In this document: positions 7,566 through 16,647 of the stretch, piece after piece
How the letters are laid out: the number at the start of each line of letters is the position of its first letter
Position numbering within the stretch: the first letter of the stretch is position 1
Assembly (NCBI GenBank): GCA_963731125.1
Contig: CAVSVP010000006.1
Location: forward strand, 62,001 to 126,000
Direction: 5' to 3'
Source: CAVSVP01 sp963731125
GTDB taxonomy: Bacteria; Pseudomonadota; Gammaproteobacteria; Competibacterales; Competibacteraceae
DNA length: 64,000 bases
Notes under the pieces: model-generated
Told to the model about the DNA's origin: nothing
Databases searched by the model: none
Seen by the model: only the letters and a program-made list of their open reading frames with translations
Program-made: the position numbers and the translations under genes

Positions 7566-9830
7566 ATGACCACCTTGCTTATCGACAACTATGACTCATT
7601 CACTTTTAACCTGGCTCAGCTGATCGGCGGCATTAGCGGTTCACCCCCTACGGTGATACGCAACGACCAAATCCATTGGCATCAACTTAAGGGGCTTACG
7701 TTTGACGAAATCGTCATCTCCCCGGGCCCAGGCCGTCCCGACCGGGTCGGCGATTTTGGTGTATGCGCCGATGTGATCAAACACGCTAACCTGCCCATAC
7801 TTGGGGTGTGTCTCGGCCACCAGGGCATCGGTTACTGGTTCGGCGCTCCCGTCGAGCATGCGCCAGAGCCCATGCACGGCAGATTGAGTGCGATTTATCA
7901 TGACGGCAATGCGCTGTTTACTAAAATTCCTTCACCCTTTGCCGGCGTACGCTATCATTCCTTACTTTTACCGCGCAAGTTACCGAATAATATGAGGCAA
8001 ACGGCCTGGACCGCAGACGGCTTAACCATGGGACTCAAAGTCAATGGCCGACCGTTATGGGGAGTTCAATTTCATCCGGAATCGATTTGTACGGAATACG
8101 GCCGACAGTTGCTGAGTAATTTTCTCGCCCTCAGCCGGCGATCTCGTAGCATGAGCACGAATACCGCTGCCAAGGTAAAGACCCGGACTAGCAGCCCCAC
8201 GCAAGCGTCGCAGCCCATTCGCCAAACCCTAAACGAACGCGGTGCTTCTTCGTATCGCCTTCGTACCCGTAAACTCGAGACCGCTGTCGATACAGAGCGT
8301 GTGTTTACTCATCTGTTCGGCCGATCATCCAGCGCCTTTTGGCTGGACAGCAGCCGGATTATCGCCGGCTACTCCCGTTTCTCTTTATTAGGCGATACCT
8401 CCGGGCCGCACGCCGAACTGGTAACTTACCGGCTAGACGACGGTTACCTTCGCATTCAGCGCGGCGCTCAGCAGCGCACCATTCGGCAATCGATTTTCAC
8501 TTACCTGAAGCAGGAATTGCAGCGCCGCCGTATTGCGGACCCGGAGCTACCCTTTGACTTTTGCGGCGGTTGGATTGGTTTTCTGGGCTATGAGCTAAAA
8601 GCGCTGTGCGGTGGCCGCCATACCTACAAGACTTCCGGTCCGGACGCTGGTTTTATTTTCGCTGACCGGCTAATCGTGATCGACCATCAAACAGCCACAA
8701 CGTGGCTGCTTCATCTGGCGCCTAAGAATAACGATGAAGCGCACGCTGCTGAGGTCTGGTTCGCTATCACCGAGGCTCAGCTGCGCAATCTACCGGCTCT
8801 TGCTCCGCTTCGCCTCGGCAATGCCGTGGGACCCGTACACTTTTTTCCGCAACACCGCAGCGACGCATACCGCCAACGCATAACAGCCGCACAGCACTAC
8901 ATTCGCGACGGCGAGAGCTATGAGATATGCCTGACCAACCGGTTCGTCAGCCAGGCGCATCCGCACCCCCTGACCCTATACCGTCTGCTCAGAAACCTTA
9001 ATCCGGCACCCTATGCCGCCTTTCTGCGTCTACCCCGCAAGACAGTGCTCTCTTCCTCGCCGGAACGCTTTCTTACCATCGACCGCACCGGCAGAATGGA
9101 AGCCAAACCGATCAAAGGCACGCTACCCCGAGGGCGGACTCCGGCCGAGGATGCACGCTTCGCCGCAGCGCTGCGCAGCAGCGAAAAGAACCGTGCCGAG
9201 AACCTGATGATCGTGGACCTGCTGCGTAATGATCTCGGCAGGGTTTGCGATCTGAACACGGTCTCGGTACCCAAGCTAATGGCTATCGAAAGCTACGCCA
9301 CCGTACATCAAATGGTCAGCACTATCACAGGCCGCCTCAGGCACGATAGCAGCCCGCTTGACGCCGTCATGGCCGCCTTTCCCGGCGGCTCCATGACCGG
9401 TGCTCCCAAGCTGCGAACCATGGAGCTGATCGACGAACTGGAAGACGGACCCCGCGGCGTCTATGCCGGTGCGCTGGGCTTTATCAGCCTAACCGGCGGC
9501 GTCGATCTCAGTATCGTTATTCGAACTATCGTTGTGGACAGCGATGGACTGTCCATTGGCGCCGGCGGGGCCATTACCCATCTCTCCGACCCGGCGCTGG
9601 AATACCAGGAGATGCTGCTAAAAGCCCAGGCTCCGCTGCGCGCCGTTGCGCTCGCCTGTACTGGTAACGAGTTCCGGTTTGCCGTCTGCGACGAGACGCC
9701 CGAATCGGCAGGACCGCTCTCAGATGCCACCGCGTCTATCTCGTGGTTAGACGCCGATGTTGCACTTTCAGCCGCCGATTCCGGTCTCTGCTGTCCCGAA
9801 CCTGCGTTGCGACACAAAAGGTCAACCTGA
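7566..9830 (+). CDS. pabAB: aminodeoxychorismate synthase, PabA-PabB fusion
   Basis: 754 aa. Residues about 1-190 form a class I glutamine amidotransferase: nucleophile in GVCLGHQGIGYWF, and the His-Glu pair in FHPES. After a ~45-residue linker rich in Ser/Thr/Arg, residues ~230-700 form the chorismate-binding PabB part, with EAKPIKGTLPRGRTP, the MIVDLLRNDLGRV strand and GGSMTGAPKLRTMELI, whose Lys in PIKG favours the aminodeoxychorismate rather than anthranilate reaction. Product is 4-amino-4-deoxychorismate for folate. A weakly conserved ~60-residue tail follows. AAGGA lies before ATG 7566. The next gene is pabC, 50 bases on, completing p-aminobenzoate synthesis. Confidence 0.92.
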   Translation: MTTLLIDNYDSFTFNLAQLIGGISGSPPTVIRNDQIHWHQLKGLTFDEIVISPGPGRPDRVGDFGVCADVIKHANLPILGVCLGHQGIGYWFGAPVEHAPEPMHGRLSAIYHDGNALFTKIPSPFAGVRYHSLLLPRKLPNNMRQTAWTADGLTMGLKVNGRPLWGVQFHPESICTEYGRQLLSNFLALSRRSRSMSTNTAAKVKTRTSSPTQASQPIRQTLNERGASSYRLRTRKLETAVDTERVFTHLFGRSSSAFWLDSSRIIAGYSRFSLLGDTSGPHAELVTYRLDDGYLRIQRGAQQRTIRQSIFTYLKQELQRRRIADPELPFDFCGGWIGFLGYELKALCGGRHTYKTSGPDAGFIFADRLIVIDHQTATTWLLHLAPKNNDEAHAAEVWFAITEAQLRNLPALAPLRLGNAVGPVHFFPQHRSDAYRQRITAAQHYIRDGESYEICLTNRFVSQAHPHPLTLYRLLRNLNPAPYAAFLRLPRKTVLSSSPERFLTIDRTGRMEAKPIKGTLPRGRTPAEDARFAAALRSSEKNRAENLMIVDLLRNDLGRVCDLNTVSVPKLMAIESYATVHQMVSTITGRLRHDSSPLDAVMAAFPGGSMTGAPKLRTMELIDELEDGPRGVYAGALGFISLTGGVDLSIVIRTIVVDSDGLSIGAGGAITHLSDPALEYQEMLLKAQAPLRAVALACTGNEFRFAVCDETPESAGPLSDATASISWLDADVALSAADSGLCCPEPALRHKRST

Positions 9831-9880
9831 TTGACTCCCCCTAGCGCACGCTCCACTTTGCGACTCCAAAGGATAAAGCC

Positions 9881-10759
9881 ATGCTCGCTTATCTTAATAA
9901 CGACCTGATCCCGGTAGAACAAGCCCGGATCTCGGTGCTGGATCGCGGCTTTTTGTACGGCGATGCTATCTTCGAGACGGTTGCCGCCTATGCCGGCACT
10001 TGCTTTCGGCTTGATCGCCATATTGCAAGGTTCCTGTGTTCGGCGGAGTTGCTCGGTATCGAGCCGCCTTATTCCGCCCGGGAAATTGCGCAGCAGCTTA
10101 ACCACTGTCTGCAAAGCAATGGGCTGTCTGATGCGGTGCTACGTTTCAGCCTCTCGCGCGGTCGCTCCACGCGCGGGCTCGATGTGCGCGGCTGCGTCGA
10201 TCCCACCTTTGTGATTCTGTGTTTCCCGAAGCGGCCTTATCCGCGCACGCTGCTTACCCAAGGTGCCGTTGCCACGCTGGCGAACATCCGCCGGATACCG
10301 GCAACCGCCTTAAATCCTCTGGCCAAGACGGCCAATTACTTAAACGGCATCCTCGCCTTTCGCGAGGCCATAGAGCGCGGCGCGAACGAGGCTTTTCTGT
10401 TGACAATCGCAGGCGCTCTTGCCGAGGGCACAGTAAGTAATGTCTTTCTGGTGCATGACGGGGTATTGCGAACACCGGCGCTGGAGACCGGAATCATCGC
10501 CGGCATCACCCGGGAAGCGGTGCTGGAGGTCGCTAGTGACTTGGCTATGCCGGTTTATGAGGGTATTTTACCCGCTGCCGAGTTAGAGGCCGCCGATGAA
10601 GTCTTTTATACCAATACTACCGCGACCATTATGCCGGTGAGCCGGATCGATCAGCGACGCTATTCCCCACAAGGTCCCGTGACGACCCGCCTACGTGGGG
10701 CGCTGCATGCCCTGATTGAGCGCGAGGCAGGTCCCTGCTGGGCTTTCAACGGCCAATAG
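9881..10759 (+). CDS. pabC: class IV aminotransferase, probable 4-amino-4-deoxychorismate lyase
   Basis: 292 aa PLP fold type IV enzyme. Signatures: SVLDRGFLYGDAIFETV near the N-terminus, the PLP lysine in LAKTANYLN (about residue 149), GALAEGTVSNVFLV, and TPALETGIIAGITRE. It would cleave aminodeoxychorismate into p-aminobenzoate and pyruvate; the position right behind the PabA-PabB fusion supports this over D-amino-acid or branched-chain aminotransferase, which share the fold. AAAGGA precedes the ATG. Confidence 0.85.
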   Translation: MLAYLNNDLIPVEQARISVLDRGFLYGDAIFETVAAYAGTCFRLDRHIARFLCSAELLGIEPPYSAREIAQQLNHCLQSNGLSDAVLRFSLSRGRSTRGLDVRGCVDPTFVILCFPKRPYPRTLLTQGAVATLANIRRIPATALNPLAKTANYLNGILAFREAIERGANEAFLLTIAGALAEGTVSNVFLVHDGVLRTPALETGIIAGITREAVLEVASDLAMPVYEGILPAAELEAADEVFYTNTTATIMPVSRIDQRRYSPQGPVTTRLRGALHALIEREAGPCWAFNGQ

Positions 10760-10796
10760 ACGCTTCGTGAAGCCTTGGCAACAGAAAACAGGCCAT

Positions 10797-10882
10797 AGAG
10801 GGCTTAGAGAGCTTAGAGAGCTTAGAGAGCTTAGAGAGCTTAGAGAGCTTAGAGAGCTTAGAGAGCTTAGAGAGCTTAGAGG
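10797..10882. repeat. 9-bp tandem repeat, about 9.5 copies
   Basis: Unit AGAGAGCTT repeated head to tail, the first unit reading agagggctt and the rest almost identical. It fills the gap between the 3' ends of pabC and the convergent EAL gene, so both transcripts would run toward it. Both strands read as open frames (Leu-Ser-Ser or Arg-Glu-Leu runs) only because the unit is a multiple of three; I do not treat these as genes. Confidence 0.95.
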
Positions 10883-10895
10883 CTGCCAGTTTCTC

Positions 10896-12506
10896 CTACA
10901 CAATTCGTTCCTGACGGAAAAGGAAATCCTTAAAATCACGAATCGGCAAAGGTCTCGAAAACAACCACCCCTGAGCATAGCGAATACCTCGCTCCTGTAA
11001 ATGTTGACGCTGTCTGCCGTTCTCAACTCCTTCAGCAACAACAGTGAGCCCAAGTTTTCGGCCAAGCTCAATCAGGGTCTCGAGGACGGCCGCGATGCGG
11101 TTGTCTTCGTCGATGCCCCTGATAAAGCAGCGATCCACCTTCAAATAATCAAAATCGAACCTGTGCAGATAACTTAGACTGGAGTAACCCTTACCGAAAT
11201 CATCCACCGCCACTCTGGAACCGACACTGCGAAGCCTGGCAAGAATATCAGGAGCGATCGTGGTGGAATCCCGAACCACAGCGGCTTCGGTCACTTCGAA
11301 AACAAAGCGTTGCGGAAGAGCCGGAGCGGCTTCCGCGAGCCATTGAATCACACCATCCAGACGTCCGGAATTGAGTTGCACGGGTGACAGATTAATCGTG
11401 ACATACAACTGAGGAAAGCACTTGAATAACTCGGCCTGCTCTTGGACTACCCGCTTAATCAACCATTCACCTATCGGTTCAATCAGCCCTGTTTGTTCGG
11501 CAACAGGAATAAAAACTTCAGGCAATAAGACGCCCAACTCCGGATGGCGCCATCGTATCAGGGCTTCAGAAGCCACACATCGGCCCGTTTGCATGTCGAT
11601 AATGGGTTGGTAATGTACCTCGAGCTCATCATTGATCAGCCCAAGTTTAAGATCATAGTCAATGGCCTTCATGCGATGGACCAGGTGGATAAAGAGAATC
11701 ATAAGCAGGCCACAGCAGAAAGCTGCCGATGGCCCGCCAATCTTCAGCTCCGTCCACCAGTTGCGCAGTACCCAACGGCGTGAAATCTCACCGATTACCG
11801 TCACGGCATCGCTCCTGGACGGTTGGCTGACGCGTAACCAACCGTCTCTCTGCTTTTCCAGGATCAGGCTGGTATCCCGGGGCGGTAACCCATCTATGGC
11901 AAGGAGATTGCTGTCCTGGTTGACATAGGCAATAAAACCATCCGGTCCCAAATCGGCTTCGTCCATGACGTTCACAAAATAATCCAACAGGGTCGGATCA
12001 ACGAGAAGAGTCACCTCACCTTGGCCCCGGATTGGCAGACTCAGGATGATGGACCGTTCCTGCATCACCACCGTCTTGATTGGCCCTATAACCTGCAAGG
12101 CCTGAACCGCCGGGTCTGCACGGCTATTAGCCGATACCCGAATGGGAGGATCGACCCGGCCCAGACTCGTCAGGATGAGAAATCCCTGTTCATCGATGAT
12201 GCCGGCTTCCCGAAACAGCAGATTGTTGTAAACGGTTCGCCGGAGGATGCTCAAGGCTTCGGGACTATCCACATCATGGATATCCGTCGCGATCTGGTTC
12301 AGAATGGTATCCGCTTCTCCAAGCAGAAGATCAACTTGGCGCGTGGCCTCTTCGACCATTTCCTCCAGCAAAGCCTCAGCGTTCGTTATCGTCTGGTGAT
12401 AAGACAAAACCAGAAGAACGGTAGGAGGCAGCAAACTTACGAGCAAGATCCACAGCAGGTATTTGCGATAGAACCTTAACCGTTTCGCCAAAACAGAATA
12501 TGACAT
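10896..12506 (-). CDS. membrane-anchored EAL-domain c-di-GMP phosphodiesterase
   Basis: 536 aa from ATG at 12506; the frame can extend to a TTG at 12518 but that is less likely. TM helix ~16-36, a periplasmic sensory region to ~235 of the CSS/CHASE-like size class, a second TM ~245-268 (AAFCCGLLMILFIHLV), then EAL domain ~275-530. Catalytic signatures are complete: EALIRW, NLSPVQL, FEVTEA, VDDFGKGYSSLSYL, DYLKVD, and AEGVEN, so activity against c-di-GMP is expected. No GGDEF domain. The ligand is unknown. Its 3' end faces the 9-bp repeat. Confidence 0.9.
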   Translation of the reverse strand: MSYSVLAKRLRFYRKYLLWILLVSLLPPTVLLVLSYHQTITNAEALLEEMVEEATRQVDLLLGEADTILNQIATDIHDVDSPEALSILRRTVYNNLLFREAGIIDEQGFLILTSLGRVDPPIRVSANSRADPAVQALQVIGPIKTVVMQERSIILSLPIRGQGEVTLLVDPTLLDYFVNVMDEADLGPDGFIAYVNQDSNLLAIDGLPPRDTSLILEKQRDGWLRVSQPSRSDAVTVIGEISRRWVLRNWWTELKIGGPSAAFCCGLLMILFIHLVHRMKAIDYDLKLGLINDELEVHYQPIIDMQTGRCVASEALIRWRHPELGVLLPEVFIPVAEQTGLIEPIGEWLIKRVVQEQAELFKCFPQLYVTINLSPVQLNSGRLDGVIQWLAEAAPALPQRFVFEVTEAAVVRDSTTIAPDILARLRSVGSRVAVDDFGKGYSSLSYLHRFDFDYLKVDRCFIRGIDEDNRIAAVLETLIELGRKLGLTVVAEGVENGRQRQHLQERGIRYAQGWLFSRPLPIRDFKDFLFRQERIV

Positions 12507-12610
12507 CTCGCAGCACAAGAAAAAAAAGAATCACTGCGAGACTGTACCTGCAAAGAGTTCATCTGTCATGAGTCGTGTTGGCAATCTTAGGGCACGCAAC
12601 AATAAAGTGT

Positions 12611-13594
12611 CTAACCGCTATCAGCAGCCTTACCAACGGTGTCAGCGACATAAGCGCCCCGCTCGCCCAGGGGCTGGGAGCCGCCCTCGGTGGAATCTTC
12701 ACAGGTCTGATGTTCCATCTCCGCATTCAACTCGGCGCCCAGAAGCACCACATAGGCCGATAGATAAAACCACATCATCAGAATCACCACGGCACCCACC
12801 GACCCATAGGTCTCGTTATAGCTACCGAAATGGGAAACGTAGAACGAAAAGAGCGCGGAACCGACAATCCACAGCAACGTCGCCACCACGGCTCCCCAGC
12901 TTACCCACCGCCAGCGCGGCTTGCTTCGACTGGGCCCATAGCGGTAGATTACCGCTAACCCGATCATGACGAACAAGACCAGTAAGGGCCAGCGCAGCCA
13001 TTCGACCCAGGTACGGATCTGTTCCGGTAGACCAAGGTTACCGAGCAGCGCCGGCAACGCCACAATCAACCCCAGCGCCAGCACGGCGAACACGACGGCT
13101 CCCGCCGTTGACAGCAAAGCCAGTCCGTTGAGCTCTAAAAAGCCCCGCTTTTCTTTCTCATCGTAAACGATGTTTAACGCGGTGATAAGATTCATAATGC
13201 CCTTGGAGGCACTCCAGAGCGTAATCAGCAAGCCCACGATAACACCCACGCTCAACGCCGCACCCGAGCGCGAGGCAATATCGCTTAGCTGCTGATTCAG
13301 CAGAGTCCGGGCCTCAGCCGGCAGAATGCCGCTCAAGGCATTTAGCTGCTGTTGCACATCGGCCGGATTGGCAATCAGCCCGTAGGTCGAGAGCAGCGCC
13401 GCCAAAGCCGGAAAGATAGCCAGCAGCGCATAGAAGGCAACGCCCGCCGCGATGATTGAGACATTGTCATTTACCAAACCATCTTTAATGCGATAAACGA
13501 TATCACGCCACCCCTTGGCCGGAATTTGCCCGGGATGCTTGGCCCCTCGGCCGCGATCGTCGTTATTACAAGCCGTCTGTGCTTTGGTATTCAT
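12611..13594 (-). CDS. YihY/BrkB family inner-membrane protein
   Basis: 327 aa from the ATG at 13594; a TTG at 13672 would add 26 poorly conserved residues. The family core is clear: DNVSIIAAGVAFYALLAIFPALAAL early on, repeated hydrophobic helices (six or so), and the terminal VVILMMWFYLSAYVVLLGAELNAE. These proteins were once called ribonuclease BN in error; their role is unknown, perhaps transport. The ~40-residue hydrophilic tail is cytoplasmic. It follows the DUF3618 gene by 97 bases on the same strand and may be the last gene of that operon. Confidence 0.9.
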   Translation of the reverse strand: MNTKAQTACNNDDRGRGAKHPGQIPAKGWRDIVYRIKDGLVNDNVSIIAAGVAFYALLAIFPALAALLSTYGLIANPADVQQQLNALSGILPAEARTLLNQQLSDIASRSGAALSVGVIVGLLITLWSASKGIMNLITALNIVYDEKEKRGFLELNGLALLSTAGAVVFAVLALGLIVALPALLGNLGLPEQIRTWVEWLRWPLLVLFVMIGLAVIYRYGPSRSKPRWRWVSWGAVVATLLWIVGSALFSFYVSHFGSYNETYGSVGAVVILMMWFYLSAYVVLLGAELNAEMEHQTCEDSTEGGSQPLGERGAYVADTVGKAADSG

Positions 13595-13691
13595 GGGGTA
13601 GTTAGGGAACTTGCCATAAAAGAAATGGGCGGCGCCTTTGTTGAGACACTGCCCACCTATGCTGTAAGACAAAGCTGTCCTGCAAAGGACG

Positions 13692-14879
13692 TTAAGGCTT
13701 GGTCTCGGTATCCGGCCGCAGACCTTGGCGTTCGGCTTCCCGCCCCGCCTCTTCCCAGGCCGTGCCGGCTACCTGTTCAACTTTTTCCTTTGTCCTTTTG
13801 ACTGCCTCCTCGCCGCCTTCGGGGGTCAGATGTTGCCTTTCCGCTTCGTCACGGGCGGCTTGCATGGCCGAACCCGCCACGGTCTGCACCTTTCTAAGCT
13901 GTTCCTCGCCGGTTTCCCGAGCCCGCGCCAACATTTCGTCCCGGGTTTCTCCCATTAGCTCTTCTTCACGGCGGGTCATCGGCAGAGCGCTGCCTAACGC
14001 CGCTCCTAAGGCTAAACCAATGGCACCAAGTACTAAGGGTTGCTCCTGCACCATATGTCCAAACCCTTCCCGGGTCCGTTCACCGTAATAATACGCCCGA
14101 TCCTCTAGACGTTGGGCGCGGTAGCGCGCTTTATCCCTTAACCGTTCAGCGTGATAGCGGGCCGCTTCCGCTGTTTCACTAGCTCTGGCGCGGACGCGAT
14201 CGGCCGTCTCGCCTGCTCGGTTACGGACACGACCAGCAGTTTCGCCGGCCCGATAGCGCAGATCCTCGGCCGTTCTGCCGACTCGCTCCCTGGTATTATG
14301 GGTTGTTTCACCGACACGAAGACGGACTCCTGCTGCGGTTTCGCCTATTTTTTCACGAGCACCAGCAGCGGTTTCACTCATTTTGGCACGAGCTTCGCCC
14401 GCCGTTTCACCGGCTTTATGACTGACCTCAGAGGCGGTTTCACCGACCCGACTGCCTGCTTCACCTGGGTATCCCTCCCCCTCGGAAGAGTAGGGCGACC
14501 ACTCGGCAACGTAGGGTTCCTCGGGATAGTAATCCTCGGGATACGGTGGATAATGTCGGGGTTCGCGGTAATAGTGAGGCTCTTCCGGCCTTCTGGAACC
14601 GGACATCATCAGCCATGCCAAACCGACCCCCATCAGCGCAACCGGCATTGGGTTATCCCTAATGGTGTTACCTAATCCGGAGCCATATTCCTGTAAACTT
14701 GTCCCTAAGCCCGCACCGGATCCTTCCCCGCTGCTACGGAAGTAACCCATAAACTGATCCACCAACTGTCCAGGCGATAATTTGGCTTGAATCGCGTCGA
14801 CCGTATGGTCGATTCTGGCCCGGCTCTGCTCGATTTCGGCTTCTAGCTGTTCTGCTCTTTTCTGATCTTCTGCTGTCAT
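13692..14879 (-). CDS. DUF3618 protein with eleven LEA-like 11-residue repeats
   Basis: 395 aa. Residues 1-40 match DUF3618 (AEIEQSRARIDHTVDAIQAKLSPGQ, split across the 20-residue mark). A hydrophobic patch near 78-94 (PMPVALMGVGLAWLMM) is a membrane segment. A Pro/Tyr/Glu-rich linker (100-140) leads to residues 145-265, where eleven consecutive 11-mers of the form xGETAxxxRxR are visible, a pattern of group-3 LEA proteins and amphipathic membrane-binding helices. A second small hydrophobic segment (281-300) and a charged tail follow. Overlaps the upstream holin-like gene by four bases (ATGA). Likely envelope protection; not proven. Confidence 0.8.
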   Translation of the reverse strand: MTAEDQKRAEQLEAEIEQSRARIDHTVDAIQAKLSPGQLVDQFMGYFRSSGEGSGAGLGTSLQEYGSGLGNTIRDNPMPVALMGVGLAWLMMSGSRRPEEPHYYREPRHYPPYPEDYYPEEPYVAEWSPYSSEGEGYPGEAGSRVGETASEVSHKAGETAGEARAKMSETAAGAREKIGETAAGVRLRVGETTHNTRERVGRTAEDLRYRAGETAGRVRNRAGETADRVRARASETAEAARYHAERLRDKARYRAQRLEDRAYYYGERTREGFGHMVQEQPLVLGAIGLALGAALGSALPMTRREEELMGETRDEMLARARETGEEQLRKVQTVAGSAMQAARDEAERQHLTPEGGEEAVKRTKEKVEQVAGTAWEEAGREAERQGLRPDTETKP

Positions 14880-15292
14880 CTTATCTGCTCCTTAGCAAAT
14901 TCTTTATCTCTCTGCAGCGAGCTTGTCGTTCGGTGAGGCGCTAAATTAGCGGTCTTAAGATTGCTCTTGCCCTTCATGAAAATGGCAAAACCAATAATAA
15001 GCACGATCAGCCCGACAATGAGCGGCGACAGCCAGAGCAAATCGGGCGGAAAAAAATTGCTGAGTCCTATTACCGCGGCATCTAATAGAACGATAAGACC
15101 GGCAAGCAGAATGGCGCCGCCGACGACAAGGGAGCCAATGCCAGAACTGACCTGCGACATCTTTTCCGACATCTCGGTCTTAGCAAGAGCGACTTCTTTG
15201 TGTACCAAGTTGCCGGTTTCTGTAGAAAGCTCCCTTAACAGCTCAGCGAGGGAACGCTGCTCATGCTCAGTAGATACGGGCGTTGGTTGCAT
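14876..15292 (-). CDS. phage holin family / DUF1469-type membrane protein
   Basis: 138 aa. A charged N-terminal helix (SLAELLRELSTETGNLVHKEVALAKTE) precedes two adjacent TM helices (about 52-76 and 82-106), the arrangement of the 'Actinobacterial phage holin'/DUF1469 family (YqjE-like). Family members are usually chromosomal and associated with ElaB/DUF3618-like neighbours, not with phage lysis. ATG at 15292. Lies between the ladder protein and the DUF3618 gene, with which it overlaps by four bases. Confidence 0.8.
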   Translation of the reverse strand: MQPTPVSTEHEQRSLAELLRELSTETGNLVHKEVALAKTEMSEKMSQVSSGIGSLVVGGAILLAGLIVLLDAAVIGLSNFFPPDLLWLSPLIVGLIVLIIGFAIFMKGKSNLKTANLAPHRTTSSLQRDKEFAKEQIR

Positions 15293-15325
15293 TATAAACC
15301 TCCTCTAAATAGGACACTGATCTGG

Positions 15326-16189
15326 TTAGCGATTTCCGGTTCCACCGGGAATTCTTGTCTCTTCAGGAGGTATACCAACCGACGAAGTATTCGCGTCCAG
15401 CGCACCCGGTGATACCCTGTCGGCTTCCGTTCGGCCCGTTTCACCGGCCCCAGGATAGGACTCGGAAGCATAGGGTTCAGACCCATAAGATCTGGAAGGA
15501 TACGATTCATAAGATCTCGACGGGTATGATTCGGAAGTCGTGGTGTAACCGTATGCGCTTCGCCGCGAGGAACTCTTAAGAAAGCGCGCCAGCAGAAAAC
15601 CTGCTACTGCAGCACCTCCTAAAAAGACACCAGGCTGGCGTCGCGCAAAGTCTTCGACCTGGTGCACCAGTGAGCCAAAATCCTGGTTGCGCAGGGTTTG
15701 CGAAAACCTCTCCAGGCTGCCCGCTGCCTGATCCACATAGCGGGCGGTCTGCTCCTGGCGCTGCTCATGCAACCGTTCGGAGGTTACATGTAAGGCATCG
15801 GCGATGCCGCCGACCTGTTCAGCGAAAAGCTGCTTCTGGCCCTCCACGGCGGACAGTCCCTGCTGCTTGGCGTCTTCCAGCGTACGTTTCGCCTGCTCTT
15901 GGGCTTGCCCGGCTTTCGCGCCGAATTCTTCCTTTACTTCCCGCTGCATTTGCTCTGCTTTTGCCTTAGTCCGCTGCGCTTCGCTTTTTACTTCACTGGT
16001 AGTGTCACGCCCTGCGTAACCAGGCGTATTGGTCGCGCTTGCTGCAGGCGGCACAACCGGCTCTTCCCTTCCCTGCAAACCTCTGGCAAACATAGCGTCG
16101 CCTGGATCGAGGTTGCTGCCACCTCCCCCTGTGCCGCTGTAATTTGGGATTGATTGCTTGCTATCAAAGTTGTCATCTTTACTGGCCAT
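15326..16189 (-). CDS. amphipathic coiled-coil membrane protein, first gene of envelope operon
   Basis: 287 aa, no named family. Residues 1-60 are disordered and Gly-rich; ~65-160 form a long amphipathic, Ala/Gln/Glu/Lys-rich helix; then SLVHQVEDFARRQPGVFLGGAAVAGFLLARFLKSSSRR (read in pieces) supplies one TM helix of the kind found in ElaB/YqjD/DUF3618 partners. The tail has a Ser/Tyr repeat (SESYPSRSYESYPSRSYGSE). AAGGAG lies six bases before the ATG at 16189. It probably starts the operon continuing with the holin-like and DUF3618 genes. Confidence 0.65.
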   Translation of the reverse strand: MASKDDNFDSKQSIPNYSGTGGGGSNLDPGDAMFARGLQGREEPVVPPAASATNTPGYAGRDTTSEVKSEAQRTKAKAEQMQREVKEEFGAKAGQAQEQAKRTLEDAKQQGLSAVEGQKQLFAEQVGGIADALHVTSERLHEQRQEQTARYVDQAAGSLERFSQTLRNQDFGSLVHQVEDFARRQPGVFLGGAAVAGFLLARFLKSSSRRSAYGYTTTSESYPSRSYESYPSRSYGSEPYASESYPGAGETGRTEADRVSPGALDANTSSVGIPPEETRIPGGTGNR

Positions 16190-16387
16190 TACCCACTCCT
16201 TAACGTGGTAGGGAGCTTCCCGGCTCGCAAAAAAATTATCCTTGGGACGATGTTCAAATTTTCATGCTAATTGAAATCACAGACCGCATTGTAGGCAATC
16301 TTCGTGCCTACATTTTAAGTTTTTGATATATAATATATTTTTAAGGATTTGAAACAATCGACCGGGTGTAGCGAAGGAATAAGGCAG

Positions 16388-16416
16388 TAGGTTTTACAAA
16401 GGTTTTGTAAACCCTA
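16388..16416. other. inverted repeat, possible operator or terminator
   Basis: TAGGTTTTACAAA faces TTTTGTAAACCCTA across two or three bases. Part of it (GTTTTACAAA) recurs at about 16441. It lies about 200 bases upstream of the ladder-protein operon start (minus strand). No regulator can be named. Confidence 0.35.
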
Positions 16417-16537
16417 CACGCCTCGCGTGAGATAATGAAAGTTTTACAAAAATGAGCACTGCGGCGTCGGGCCGGAAGATATCGCCGGCAATGTACCGGG
16501 AACCGGCGTTTGACTGATGAAAGGGACCTATTATCGG

Positions 16538-16631
16538 GCTGGAAGTTATTATCAAGACCGTCTGCGGCATGGATACCGCAGTCGAGCCTACTGGGATGTA
16601 TTGACGGCGCGTCTTAAAAATAACTTCCAGC
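16538..16631. repeat. stem-loop element with 21-bp inverted ends (MITE/REP-like)
   Basis: The left arm 16538-16558 (GCTGGAAGTTATTATCAAGAC) and right arm 16611-16631 are inverted copies with two mismatches. The 52-base loop contains a second hairpin, CTGCGG/CCGCAG at about 16562-16581. The sequence ends 17 bases before the glutaredoxin stop codon. From memory, very similar stem-loops (ATAACTTCCAG ends) are dispersed in methanotroph-type gammaproteobacteria; that is recollection, not checked. Confidence 0.6.
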
Positions 16632-16647
16632 TCGACAATTTGCCGAG

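Larger units (their letters stand above)
16190..16647. other. intergenic region with two inverted repeats, no gene seen
   Basis: AT-rich on its left part (upstream region of the ladder-protein operon), then the inverted repeats listed separately at 16388-16416 and 16538-16631. No ORF with a believable start and composition was found. Confidence 0.5.

Noticed and set aside
10691..11071. Open frames with Leu-Ser-Ser or Arg-Glu-Leu repeats across the 9-bp repeat
   Set aside because: Produced by the repeat unit being a multiple of three; they overlap pabC and EAL genes and have no ribosome site.
14876..15292. Phage holin annotation as sign of a prophage
   Set aside because: No other phage gene nearby; the family is commonly chromosomal and the gene lies in an envelope-protein operon.
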